Counted from the first letter of the stretch, positions 7,877 to 16,983 are shown. The stretch is DNA of 53,878 bases from a bacterium (GCA_016781525.1 JADDQE010000260.1:1-53878); one strand, 5' to 3'. Numbers and translations are program-made. Notes: generated from the letters alone by a model not told the origin.

Positions 7877-9718
7877 ATGCGAGCCTATACCCTGTTCAAC
7901 CCGCTGGCCAACAATGCGCTACATACACGTACCGATCTCCAAGCGGCTGTACGTGCTTTATTCGCTCCGCTACAGGCCCATTTCAGCCCAGCCGCCGCTC
8001 GTGTCCAGCTTGGCGGAACTGCGGCGCTGTTCGACGATCACGCGGCTGAGCTGGAGGGCTTCGCGCGACCATTATGGGGATTGGTACCGCTGGCCGCGGG
8101 TGGCGGCACCTTCACCGAGTGGGATTTGTACCGGTGTGGCTTGGCGAGCGGCACGAACCCCGACCACCCTGAGTATTGGGGCGCGCCGGTAGACCGCGAC
8201 CAGCGTCTGGTCGAAATGGCGGCAATAGGCTTCGCGCTCGCCGTCGTGCCCCACGAAATCTGGGAGCCGCTGCAGCCACAAGCGCGGGACAACCTCGCCC
8301 GCTGGCTCGGCACAATCAACCGCGTCGGAATCGTCGATAATAACTGGCTGTTCTTCCGCGTGCTGGTCAACCTCGGTTTGGCGCATGTAGGCGCCAAGCA
8401 CGACGAGGCCGCCATGCACGCCGCCCTGGATCGGCTCGAGCAGTTCTACCTGGGGGACGGATGGTACTCGGATGGCCCCACTGCGCAGCGTGACTACTAC
8501 ATCGCGTTCGCCATGCACTACTACGGCCTGCTCTACGCCACGCTTGCCGGCCAGCGTGACCCGCAGCGCGCAGAGCGCTTCCGTGAGCGTGCAGCCGCGT
8601 TCGCGCAGGACTTTGTGCACTGGTTTGCTGCGGACGGTGCAGCGTTACCGTTCGGCCGCAGCCTGACGTATCGCTTTGCGCAGGGCAGTTTCTGGGGTGC
8701 GTTGGCCTTCGCCGATGTCGAGGCATTGCCGTGGGGCGTACTCAAAGGGCTAGCCCTGCGTCACCTCCGCTGGTGGAGCCGCCAACCGATCTTTCAGTCT
8801 GACGGCACGCTGTCAATCGGCTATGCCTATCCCAACCTGAACATGGCCGAACAGTACAACTCGCCCGGCTCACCCTACTGGGCGCTCAAGTTCTTCCTGC
8901 CGCTGGCGCTGCCGGCAACGCATCCGTTCTGGGAGGCCGAAGAGGCGCCACTGCCGGAGCTCCCCTCGGTGCACCATCAGCCACATCCCTCGATGGTCTT
9001 TTGCCGCGACCGTGCGAGCAGGCATATTGTGGCACTCGCGAGCGGCCAGCACGAGCCGTGGATGCGACACGCGGGGGAGAAGTACGCCAAGTTCGCGTAC
9101 TCGACGGCGTTCGGCTTCAGCGTCCCGCTCGGACGGCGCGGTCTGACCCAGGCCGCAGCCGACAGCACACTGGCGTTGAGCGACGACGGCGAGTACTATC
9201 GGGTGTGTGAGCGGCCAGTCGAGGCCGGCTATGACCAGGGCAGGCTGCGCTCGCGTTGGCGACCGCTCCCTGGCGTAGAGGTTGAAACGTGGCTAGTTCC
9301 CAGCCCACCCTGGCATCTGCGGGTCCACCGGGTGCGCACGGACCGGCCGCTCTGGACCGCGGAGGGCGGCTTTGCGCTCGACCGGACCGGCGACGATCCG
9401 CTCGCCCGCGAAGGTGTTGAGCAGGCCGGCGAAGGTCTGGCACTGGCGCGGTACCCGGCCGGCGGCAGTGGCCTACGCGACCTCCAAGGTTTGCGAACAG
9501 GGCGCGTGCTGCGCGCTGATCCCAACACGAACTTGCTTGCGTCGCGGACCGTCCTGCCGACACTGCTTGGCCAGCACACGCCCGGCGAGTACTGGCTGGT
9601 CTGTGCCGTGCTTGCCGACCCCGATGGGAATGCGTGGAGCGCGGCTTGGGAGCAGACGCCAGCATTGCCGACATGGCTCAAGCTCATGTGTGAGGGAAAG
9701 CGCAACCAAGATATGTAA
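7877..9718 (+). CDS. DUF2264 domain protein, probable carbohydrate-active enzyme
   Basis: A 613-residue protein matching the DUF2264 pattern from its first residues (NPLANNALHTRTDL) through WLGTINRVGIVDNNWLFFRVLVN-type helices and GDGWYSDGPTAQRDYY. The family is predicted to be an (alpha/alpha) toroid with a C-terminal beta domain. From memory, some relatives are beta-glucuronidases of family GH154, which I treat as a hint only. No signal peptide is seen, so it is probably cytoplasmic. Start: ATG after GGAGGT (7865-7870), 6 bases of spacing. Together with the heparinase-like gene at 436 it suggests uronic-acid oligosaccharide use. Confidence 0.82.
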   Translation: MRAYTLFNPLANNALHTRTDLQAAVRALFAPLQAHFSPAAARVQLGGTAALFDDHAAELEGFARPLWGLVPLAAGGGTFTEWDLYRCGLASGTNPDHPEYWGAPVDRDQRLVEMAAIGFALAVVPHEIWEPLQPQARDNLARWLGTINRVGIVDNNWLFFRVLVNLGLAHVGAKHDEAAMHAALDRLEQFYLGDGWYSDGPTAQRDYYIAFAMHYYGLLYATLAGQRDPQRAERFRERAAAFAQDFVHWFAADGAALPFGRSLTYRFAQGSFWGALAFADVEALPWGVLKGLALRHLRWWSRQPIFQSDGTLSIGYAYPNLNMAEQYNSPGSPYWALKFFLPLALPATHPFWEAEEAPLPELPSVHHQPHPSMVFCRDRASRHIVALASGQHEPWMRHAGEKYAKFAYSTAFGFSVPLGRRGLTQAAADSTLALSDDGEYYRVCERPVEAGYDQGRLRSRWRPLPGVEVETWLVPSPPWHLRVHRVRTDRPLWTAEGGFALDRTGDDPLAREGVEQAGEGLALARYPAGGSGLRDLQGLRTGRVLRADPNTNLLASRTVLPTLLGQHTPGEYWLVCAVLADPDGNAWSAAWEQTPALPTWLKLMCEGKRNQDM

Positions 9719-10004
9719 CGCTGTTTCCGAGAAGCGGACGCCGATGGAGGGGAGGCCGACCGGATATACCCGTTGCGTGCGCAGCTTCCGAGCCACAAGC
9801 ATGGTTGCCCAACCGGCGACACCCGGCTTGCCGCTCACCGCGCTACGAGCTCCGGACGAACAGGAGCGCTTCCGCACGGCACTGCACATCCAACAGCGCA
9901 GGCCGATATCGGGGACGAGGCGACGCCTGCCGGATCTACCGCCTCGCTCCGCTGCCGTTTAGCCTGCTTCGCCAGTTTGGAACGAGCGACGCCCTACGTC
10001 CTAC

Positions 10005-10034
10005 GCAGGGTTGAGGGAACCCTGCCCCTTTCTA
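10005..10034 (+). terminator. candidate terminator after the DUF2264 gene
   Basis: GCAGGGTT, loop GAGGG, AACCCTGC makes a perfect 8-bp stem, followed by CCCCTTTCT. The U-tract is weak and it lies about 290 bases after the stop codon, so the assignment is moderate. Confidence 0.4.
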
Positions 10035-10125
10035 AGTGACGGCGAAGCGACCGCAGCGCCACGTGGTCATGTCGAGAGGCTGCTTCACGCTGCCGATGTA
10101 GGGGCGAGGTACACGGTGGGCTAGC

Positions 10126-10150
10126 TGTTGGGCTAGTAACTAGCCCAACA
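10126..10150. repeat. 11-bp perfect inverted repeat, TAA loop
   Basis: The arms TGTTGGGCTAG and CTAGCCCAACA flank TAA. A further GGGCTAGC copy overlaps the left side at 10118-10125. No T-run follows on either strand, so an operator or a small RNA hairpin is as likely as a terminator. It sits 70 bases before a small open frame with a good ribosome binding site. Confidence 0.6.
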
Positions 10151-10219
10151 ATGGTTGCGGCGCTATCCCGGCATCGTCAACCACGCGGCTGGAATAAGCA
10201 ATCAAACAGGAGTAACCCC

Positions 10220-10420
10220 ATGTTCAAGCTGACCCTCACCTATATCCGCTATGCCCCAGGTAGACTGGAACCACGGTACCGGCTGGCGGCACCCGGGCCG
10301 CCGTTCCCGCTCATCAAGCCTAAGCATGCGAACCAGTCGTACCAGGCGCTAATGTCGAATCGAGGTCCGCGGATATTCAGTTGCTGTACCAATAGACCGT
10401 ATCTACTCGACTGTGTCTAA
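10220..10420 (+). CDS. small hypothetical protein, possibly a truncated gene
   Basis: A 66-residue frame begins with ATG at 10220, preceded by AGGAGT with about 7 bases of spacing. The first ~30 residues (MFKLTLTYIRYAPG and on) read like the start of a folded domain. The tail is rich in Cys, Pro and Asn and does not, which would fit a gene cut off by deletion or frameshift. It ends four bases into the convergent subtilase gene. I recognise no family. An 11-bp inverted repeat lies just upstream and could regulate it. Confidence 0.35.
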   Translation: MFKLTLTYIRYAPGRLEPRYRLAAPGPPFPLIKPKHANQSYQALMSNRGPRIFSCCTNRPYLLDCV

Positions 10421-11814
10421 TCGGTTACGATCAGCGGGAGAAAAATCGGAAATAACGGCGTCGGGACATCAGTGACCGGGACATCAGTGACTGGGACGTC
10501 GATCACTGGCGGCGTTGCGCCCGTACCCTGCATGGCCCGATAGGCGTTGATCCGGCCACAGGACCATTCCGTCCCAGTTCCAGCAATCGGGTCGGCCGTC
10601 GCACAGATCCTGTCCCGGATTTGGGTGTTGGTGAGCCCCTGGCTGGCCAGGAGGCCGGCGAGTCCCGCTACGTGTGGAGCTGCCATCGACGTGCCGCTCG
10701 ACGCTCCATAGCTACCGCCGGTCCAGGTGGAGATAATATTCATCCCTGGTGCCGCGGCCTCGACCCACGTACCATAGTTAGAGAAATTTGCGCGTGTATC
10801 ACTGCTGGTCGTCGCCGCCACCGCGAAACAGTTGGTGTATGCGGCGGGGTACGCAAGCAGAGTCTCGCTCGTATTTTCGTTACCGGCAGCACATGCCAGA
10901 AATGCTCCCTTGTTCCACGCGTAATTGACTGCTCGCTCCACCGTTCGCGATCCATCGCCTCCAAGGCTTAGGTTGATCACGCGTGCACCCTGGTCCGCCG
11001 CGTACATGATTCCTTGCGCAATGCCCGCGAGCGTGCCGCCGCCACTAGCATCGAGAACCCGCACGGGGAGAATGCGACATGCCGGGCAGGTGCCGGCACC
11101 GCCGACGCCGTTATCTGTCTCGGCCGCAGCGGTTCCTGCGACATGCGTCCCATGGCTGTTACCATCTTCCGGCACCACGTCGCCGTCCACATAGTCGTAG
11201 CCTGGCAGCAGCTTGCCGTCGAGATCAGGGTGATTCAGCTGCACACCGGTGTCGAGCACCGCAATCGATACCGCCGGCGAGCCTTGCGTCACGTCCTAGG
11301 CATCAGCCGCGTCGATTGTCGACCAGGCCCACTGCTGTCCTTGCAGTGGATCGTTGGGCACTGCGGCAAGCCGGTAGATTAGGTTCGGCTCAACGTCCAC
11401 CACTGCTTGCTCCTGCCCCAGACGAAACATCAGCCGCTGCCGCTCGTCCAGCTCCTGCAGCTCCACATGTGCAGGGAAGGTCGCGACGACGGCGTCGAGC
11501 CGAGTGATTCGGTCGACGATCGTGCCCCCGTGGGCTCGGATGATGCCGTCACGTGCTGCCGGAGGCGTGCTCGGCAGAAACGAGATAATAAGCTGTCCTG
11601 GTACAGCCCCAGCAGAGAGCGATGGGAAAGCAGCCTGTGCGGTATGGTGCGGTATGAGGATCGCTAACACAAACAGGGCAATCAGACTCCCCGCGATCAG
11701 CCCATGGTAGCGGTATCGGTTGCGGGTGCGAGCAACGGTCGTGGTAGTCAGTGTCACAGATTGAGCGTGCTCAGGTCCGCCGGCCTCGGCGACCGCTAAT
11801 GGCTGGTCTAGCAT
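10417..11814 (-). pseudogene. S8 subtilisin-like secreted peptidase interrupted by an in-frame TAG
   Basis: One subtilase gene in a single frame is split by TAG at 11296-11298. The first 172 codons encode a membrane-spanning signal segment (about residues 37-62) and an I9-like propeptide ending PNDPLQGQQWAW. After the stop the same frame continues DVTQGSPAVSIAVLDTG with the complete catalytic domain: Asp in LDTG, His in NSHGTHVAG, Ser in GTSMAAPHVAG. Subtilases usually have Ala-Trp-Asp at this joint, so the stop fits a TGG to TAG change. A GTG just after the stop could start the catalytic part, but that product would lack a signal and propeptide. The C-terminus has VPVTD repeats and a hydrophobic FLPLIV tail. 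It is a recent pseudogene or a base-call error. Confidence 0.85.
10463..10507 (-). repeat. three 15-bp direct repeats coding for VPVTD-like units
   Basis: GGGACATCAGTGACC, GGGACATCAGTGACT and the diverged GGGACGTCGATCACT run head to tail. On the minus strand they encode a short Pro/Val/Thr/Asp linker near the subtilase C-terminus. Confidence 0.8.
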
Positions 11815-12289
11815 GGATTCTTGTCCGTTGGCAATGAAAGAGCGCCTGTTGTGATCGGTTCGATGAAAGGATGGACGTCTGGCTCCCCGGCCCTACCGGT
11901 TCGCGCCCCGCTCGCCGCATAAGGTATATCGACGGCAGGCAGGACGAGCGCCTGCTTCTGGACACGCGTCGACAGCGTCATAAAGTTCCTGCGGATTGTC
12001 CATGACACCCATATGCCTGGTCGACACGCGCCCGCGCAAGGCCTCCACAGAGGACGTCAGCTCGCATAGTACGGCGAAGGTATGCGAATAGCCAGAGCGT
12101 AACAGTCTCGTGCTGGCTAAACAAAGGAGTCAGGGCAAAGCGTGCCTCGGCTACGAAAGCAGGCCCGGGGGATGGCCGATTAAATTGGCCTTGGAATCCA
12201 GGTGCGCACACCCACCGCTTGGAGCATCACCACACGCGTAGGTTAACGGCGCGCTATAATTGTGGAGGTAAACGCACGAGAGGCCCGCG
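11815..12289. other. divergent intergenic region between the subtilase and the SNF2 gene
   Basis: No gene is recognised. A TATAAT at 12255-12260 lies 30 bases before the SNF2 start codon and is a plausible -10 box, without a good -35. Short minus-strand frames here lack ribosome binding sites. Confidence 0.45.
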
Positions 12290-15200
12290 ATGATGACGAT
12301 CGGTCGCGAAATTCTACACGGGATGTGGGCACCCGCTCAGCAGCAGTTCTTTCTCTGGGGCGAAGCGCTTGAGCCGGTGCGGCGCAAAGGGCGGCAGCCA
12401 AAGCTCCCTGCACATCCCTTCCACTGCTCAGCCGATACCTTGCGCCGCCACCTCGATCGGCTCGACATCGACGCGGCCGGCTTGGCCGAGCACTCGATCA
12501 CGCTTTGGCTGCCGTCTGTGGCTAAAACACCCGTTCCTTCCCCTGAGCTCCTGGCGGCGGGCGCGATGGCACCGACAGAGGAAGCTCTGGAGCTCCTGCC
12601 GTGGCAGGTCACGGGTCTGCTGCTACCGCTCGATTCGGCGCTTGCGATGCTGTCGAGGCTCCCAGCGCGGGGTGAGCGCTCGAGCGCGCTTGCCGCGGAC
12701 CTCCAGGCTTGGCGCCTAGCGGCGCTGCTGGCGATGGACCTAGTCGCCCGCCAGCAGGTCATGCCGGTGCTGCTGCGGGAAGGCTTTCAACTCCGCGCTG
12801 CATGGCGTCCGCGACCCGATCCCAGGATCGCAGGGCAGATCACGCAGCTGGCTCATGGTCTACCGCCGATGTGTCGTGCAGCGGTAGCCGAGCCCTCTGC
12901 CGCACTCCATCCGCGCGTCCTCCTCGACGACTTCCTCGCGGCAGCCGTGGATGTCCTCATCCGCGGGATAGCGTATCAGCCAGCGCTCGCCGAGAAAACT
13001 GCCGGCGGGAAATGGTTGCGTGCCCTCCTAGGCTCCGATCCGCTTGTTAAACTTCGTGGGTCCGAGGCCGACGAACTGTACAAGAGCTGGCAGGTGTGGT
13101 CCGGCCAAGCTCACGTGGCCGGTGATGATGTCTTTCGGGTCACCTTCCGTCTCGATCCTCCCGAGCATGACGGCGACCTCTGGCGCCTTGCATACCTGCT
13201 CCAAGCTTCCGACGATCCTAGCCTGCTCGTGCCTGCAGCGCTAATCTGGCGGGAGACGGGCGGGACGTTCAACTACCTGAACCGGCGCTTTGAACAGCCC
13301 CAGGAGCGTCTCCTGAAGGCGCTGGGATACGCCGCGCGGCTCTTCCCCCCGATCGAGACGAGCCTACGGACGTCGGCGCCGGATCATGCGGCCTTGACGA
13401 CGAATGAAGCCTTTACGTATCTCAAAGAGGTGGCACTATTATTAGGGCAGAGCGGCTTCGGCATCCTGCTTCCGGCCTGGTACACCGGACGGGGCCCGCG
13501 AATCCAGGCGCGTGGACACGCCCGGACGAGTCGGAGCCAGCCCAACGAGCGCAGCCGCCTGGGCCTCGACACGCTGGTTTCCTTTGATTGGGAGCTAACA
13601 CTTGGCGGCCAGACGCTCGACCGCACTGAGTTCGAACGGCTCGTCGCGCTCAAGTCGCCCTTAGTGCGCGTGCGCGGACAGTGGGTCGTGCTTGACCCTG
13701 AGGACCTCCAACGGGCCTCTGCATTTTTCGAGCAGCGCAGCCGCGAGGTCAACCTGAGTGACGCGCTGCGCGTGGCGTTGGGAGGAGCTGGAGCAGTGGC
13801 GCCCGAAGGCATCGAGCTCGAGCGGGTCGAGGCTGAAGGGGCGCTCCGGGATCTGCTGCGTGACTTGACCGACGAGCAACGGGTTACGTTGCTTGGGTCA
13901 CCAGCAGGGCTGTGCGGCGAGCTGCGGCCCTACCAGCTGCGGGGCTATTCGTGGATGGCCTTTCTGCACCGGTACGGGCTTGGGGCCTGCCTGGCAGATG
14001 ACATGGGATTAGGAAAAACCGCGACCACCATTGCACTGCTATTGCATCAGCACGAGAGTAGCGCTGTCGCGGCACCGGCGCTGGTGGTGTGTCCAACCTC
14101 TGTAGTCGGAAATTGGCTGCGGGAGCTCCAGCGCTTCGCTCCGTCGCTGCGGGTGATGGCGCATCGCGGGCCGGATCGCCGCCATGGAGCAGATTTCAAA
14201 AGCGCGGCGGCCGAGCACGACGTGGTCCTGACAAGCTATCCTTTACTGCTGCGTGACCGTGAGACGCTAGGCGAGCTTTCATGGGGCGTTGTCGTGCTGG
14301 ACGAGGCTCAGAACATCAAGAACGCTAGCGCCAAGCAGGCCCAGGCCGCTCGAACACTCAAGTCCGCTAACCGGGTGGCCCTGACGGGTACACCGGTCGA
14401 AAACCGGCTCAGCGAGCTGTGGAGTATCATGGCATTCCTCAATCCGGGCTACCTAGACAGCGAAGCCGCATTCCGACGAGAGCTGGCCCGGCCGATTGAG
14501 CGTACCGGCGATCCGGAAGCGCGCGAACGCCTGCGCAAGCTTACCGGACCCTTTGTGCTTCGCCGCCTGAAAACTGATCCCACGATTATCTCGGACCTGC
14601 CGGAAAAGCAGGAGATGAAGGTGTATTGTTCGCTGACAACTGAGCAGGCGACGCTTTACCAGGCGGTCGTCGACGAAGCTTTGGGAGCGATCGAGGTAGC
14701 GGAGAGCACTGGCAGCGCGATCCAACGACGAGGACATGTGCTGGCCATGCTCATGAAGCTTAAGCAGGTCTGCAACCATCCCGCGCAGTTTCTCCATGAC
14801 GGGAGCAGAATGGATGGACGATCAGGCAAGCTCACGCGGCTGCACGAGATGCTTGATGAAGTCTACTCCGCGGATGACCGCGCACTGATCTTTACGCAGT
14901 TCGCCGAGCTGGGCACGCTGCTCCAGCACTATCTTCAACAGCATTTTTCCGATGATGTACTCTTCCTGCATGGTCGTACTCGGCCGAAGGAGCGGGACGT
15001 GATGGTGCGCCGCTTTCAAGCACATGGCGGGCCGCGTGTCTTTATCCTGTCGCTTAAAGCGGGTGGCACCGGGCTCAACCTGACGGCAGCCAACCATGTC
15101 TTCCACTTTGACCGCTGGTGGAATCCGGCGGTCGAGAATCAAGCCACCGACCGAGCCTTCCGCATCGGCCAGACACGCAACGTGCAGGTCCATAAGTTCA

Positions 15201-15364
15201 TCTGCGGAGGAACTCTCGAAGAACATATTGACGGCCTGATTGAGAACAAGCGAGTGCTGGCAGAGAGCGTGCTCGGCGTAGATGAAAGCTGGCTTACGGA
15301 GCTGAGCACAGCCGACCTACGCAATCTCGTCGCGTTGCGCCAGGCCGACGTCGTGGAGGAGTAA
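12290..15364 (+). CDS. SNF2-family DEAD/DEAH-box helicase
   Basis: A 1024-residue bacterial SNF2/Swi2 ATPase. An N-terminal family-specific region (about 1-540) precedes the motor. Walker A is DDMGLGKT (about 570-577), motif II is DEAQ (671-674), motif III LTGTP, and the second RecA lobe carries HFDRWWNP and QATDRAFRIGQ (from 951), diagnostic of SNF2. Such enzymes translocate on double-stranded DNA and remodel or strip bound proteins. The start ATG has GAGAGG six bases upstream; a second ATG follows directly. Its 3' end contains the GGAGGAG ribosome binding site of the next gene, the SWIM-finger protein, so the two are translationally coupled. I see no restriction or defence genes beside it. 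Confidence 0.93.
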   Translation: MMTIGREILHGMWAPAQQQFFLWGEALEPVRRKGRQPKLPAHPFHCSADTLRRHLDRLDIDAAGLAEHSITLWLPSVAKTPVPSPELLAAGAMAPTEEALELLPWQVTGLLLPLDSALAMLSRLPARGERSSALAADLQAWRLAALLAMDLVARQQVMPVLLREGFQLRAAWRPRPDPRIAGQITQLAHGLPPMCRAAVAEPSAALHPRVLLDDFLAAAVDVLIRGIAYQPALAEKTAGGKWLRALLGSDPLVKLRGSEADELYKSWQVWSGQAHVAGDDVFRVTFRLDPPEHDGDLWRLAYLLQASDDPSLLVPAALIWRETGGTFNYLNRRFEQPQERLLKALGYAARLFPPIETSLRTSAPDHAALTTNEAFTYLKEVALLLGQSGFGILLPAWYTGRGPRIQARGHARTSRSQPNERSRLGLDTLVSFDWELTLGGQTLDRTEFERLVALKSPLVRVRGQWVVLDPEDLQRASAFFEQRSREVNLSDALRVALGGAGAVAPEGIELERVEAEGALRDLLRDLTDEQRVTLLGSPAGLCGELRPYQLRGYSWMAFLHRYGLGACLADDMGLGKTATTIALLLHQHESSAVAAPALVVCPTSVVGNWLRELQRFAPSLRVMAHRGPDRRHGADFKSAAAEHDVVLTSYPLLLRDRETLGELSWGVVVLDEAQNIKNASAKQAQAARTLKSANRVALTGTPVENRLSELWSIMAFLNPGYLDSEAAFRRELARPIERTGDPEARERLRKLTGPFVLRRLKTDPTIISDLPEKQEMKVYCSLTTEQATLYQAVVDEALGAIEVAESTGSAIQRRGHVLAMLMKLKQVCNHPAQFLHDGSRMDGRSGKLTRLHEMLDEVYSADDRALIFTQFAELGTLLQHYLQQHFSDDVLFLHGRTRPKERDVMVRRFQAHGGPRVFILSLKAGGTGLNLTAANHVFHFDRWWNPAVENQATDRAFRIGQTRNVQVHKFICGGTLEEHIDGLIENKRVLAESVLGVDESWLTELSTADLRNLVALRQADVVEE

Positions 15365-15366
15365 GT

Positions 15367-16221
15367 ATGCCGCGTAATTGGGATGACGAATGGTACGAGC
15401 CCTCGCGGCCGCTTCCAGCCAAGGATGGGATCAAGGCAAAGAACGTCCGCGGCGCGTTCGGCACGTCGTGGTGGGCGAAGCGCTGGCTGGCTGTGCTGGA
15501 AAGCTTTGGCTGGGGCAGTCGTCTTACACGCGGGCGGTCCTATGCCCGTCAAGGCCAGGTGCTCAACATCGAGCTGCAGGCGGGACAGGTCAGCGCTAAG
15601 GTGCAGGGTTCGCGAGCAACGCCCTACAAGGTTAAGATCCAGCTTCCACCACTTAGCGATGCCCAATGGGAACGTGCGGTCGACGGCATGGCCACGCAGG
15701 CGCTCTTTGCCGCGAGGCTGCTCGCGAGCGAGATGCCGCAGAGCATCGAAGACGCATTCGGTGCAGCGGATGTTCCGCTCTTCCCGCAGAGTGCGCGCGA
15801 TGTCGCCACGGATTGCTCGTGTCCCGATCCGGCCAATCCTTGTAAGCATATCGCGGCGGTGTATTATCTGCTCGGCGAGCGCTTCGACGAAGACCCCTTC
15901 CTCCTTTTTCAGCTGCGTGGCCGTACCCGCGAGCAGATCGTCGAGGCCCTCCGAGCACGGCGTGCCTCCGCCACCGACGAGGCACCTCACGATCTGCCGA
16001 CGCCGGCTGAGGCGATGCCACGGCTGGAAGATTTGCTGGACAGATTCTATCAAGCCGGTTCTCAGCTCGACACGGTTGCCCCACGGATCGCCGCGCCTGA
16101 GATGCAGGCGGGAATTTTGCGGCGGATGGGAGCACCGCCGGCCGACACGGAGGGGGATCTACGCGCCATCTACCAGGCCATGACCTCCCACGTGCTCAAC
16201 AAAGTGTTTGGCGACGAATAA
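15367..16221 (+). CDS. SWIM zinc-finger protein, partner of the SNF2 helicase
   Basis: A 284-residue protein with a clear SWIM finger: C150-x-C152-x6-C159-x-H161, followed by the usual helix with AAVYYLLGE. SWIM domains bind zinc and are thought to contact DNA or protein partners. The early residues (WWAKRWL, LTRGRSYARQGQV) match the conserved N-terminus of bacterial SWIM proteins that accompany SNF2 helicases. The gene starts two bases after the helicase stop codon, and its ribosome binding site (15355-15361) is inside the helicase gene, so equimolar production of a complex is likely. The function of such pairs is not established; DNA repair or chromosome maintenance is the usual guess. Confidence 0.9.
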   Translation: MPRNWDDEWYEPSRPLPAKDGIKAKNVRGAFGTSWWAKRWLAVLESFGWGSRLTRGRSYARQGQVLNIELQAGQVSAKVQGSRATPYKVKIQLPPLSDAQWERAVDGMATQALFAARLLASEMPQSIEDAFGAADVPLFPQSARDVATDCSCPDPANPCKHIAAVYYLLGERFDEDPFLLFQLRGRTREQIVEALRARRASATDEAPHDLPTPAEAMPRLEDLLDRFYQAGSQLDTVAPRIAAPEMQAGILRRMGAPPADTEGDLRAIYQAMTSHVLNKVFGDE

Positions 16222-16239
16222 CGGACAGACACAGCATGT

Positions 16240-16268
16240 TTGACAAATCCCGCATATGTGGGTATGGT
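16240..16268 (+). promoter_or_regulatory. sigma-70-type promoter for the MarR-exporter operon
   Basis: TTGACA (16240-16245), a 17-base spacer, then TATGGT (16263-16268). The -35 is a perfect match and the spacing is ideal. Transcription would start near 16275, just upstream of the candidate operator and about 30 bases before the MarR start. Confidence 0.75.
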
Positions 16269-16283
16269 TATGAAGTAGTTGAG

Positions 16284-16297
16284 AATACTTAAGTGTT
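16284..16297. promoter_or_regulatory. candidate MarR operator
   Basis: AATACTTAAGTGTT is a 14-bp dyad with six of seven base pairs matching, centred on CTTAAG. It lies just downstream of the predicted transcription start and overlaps the 5' end of the marR-like gene, the common place for an autoregulatory MarR site. Inference from position and symmetry only. Confidence 0.5.
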
Positions 16298-16304
16298 TAG
16301 ATCT

Positions 16305-16802
16305 ATGAATAATGCAGCGACAAGTAAAGTGCAAGCAGATCTCCGCACGCTACTCAGCGCGTTTCTGGCGCAAGCGATGCGCTATGACACCGATACCCTG
16401 CTGCGGTTCTTGAAGCGGGCCGAGCTGACGCTGCCCTTGCTGTCCGTGCTCAACCTGGTAGAGCGCGAGAGCATGACCTCGATCGGGGAGCTGGCTGTCC
16501 GCCTGGACTACTCGCTGGCGAATGCCAGCCTCCTCGTGGACAAACTGGTCTGCCAGGGATACGTCACCCGGGTTGAAAACGCAAGCGACCGGCGGCACAA
16601 GCTGGTGCAGCTGACATCGGCGGGCCAGGCGCTGCTCGCGGAGCTGCGGGCAGCGCGCACCGACAACGTAGCTCAGGAGCTGCTCCGATTGCCGCCAGAT
16701 CTCGTGACGCGGACAATCGAGCTGTTCCGTGCGATCACGGACGAGCTGCCGTTACCGGAAGCACCTGCTATCACAGAGATCGTGAGCGTAATCCCAGAGT
16801 AG
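16305..16802 (+). CDS. MarR-family transcriptional regulator
   Basis: About 165 residues with a winged helix-turn-helix: SIGELAVRLDYSLANASLLVDKLVCQG as the recognition region and NASDRRHKLVQLTSAG as the beta wing with the conserved D-R-R. MarR proteins are dimeric repressors released by small aromatic ligands, often controlling exporters. I chose ATG at 16305; an in-frame GTG at 16293 is possible but falls inside the operator-like dyad, and neither has a clear Shine-Dalgarno sequence. Two DHA2 exporters follow on the same strand, so this is most likely their local, self-controlled repressor. Ligand unknown. Confidence 0.9.
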   Translation: MNNAATSKVQADLRTLLSAFLAQAMRYDTDTLLRFLKRAELTLPLLSVLNLVERESMTSIGELAVRLDYSLANASLLVDKLVCQGYVTRVENASDRRHKLVQLTSAGQALLAELRAARTDNVAQELLRLPPDLVTRTIELFRAITDELPLPEAPAITEIVSVIPE

Positions 16803-16983
16803 GACCGCCGCGACGGGACATTCGGGCCTACCCTAGTACCTCAGTGACGAGGATTCGGGCGGAATACAACCGCTCAAATTGTCGGAGCGATGAGGACGTG
16901 GGTAGGCATTTTTGTGCGCAACATTATTTGCTGTGCCAGTGCAATCGTTGGACCCGGCGGTCCGCGGCGTATGAGGAGAACGT

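Larger units (their letters stand above)
9719..10219. other. intergenic with two inverted repeats
   Basis: No gene can be supported here. The stretch holds a possible terminator (10005-10034) and an 11-bp perfect inverted repeat (10126-10150), annotated separately. Confidence 0.5.

Noticed and set aside
12290-16221. SNF2 and SWIM genes as part of a phage-defence island such as DISARM
   Set aside because: No methylase, nuclease or DUF1998 gene is present; the neighbours are a peptidase and a drug-efflux operon.
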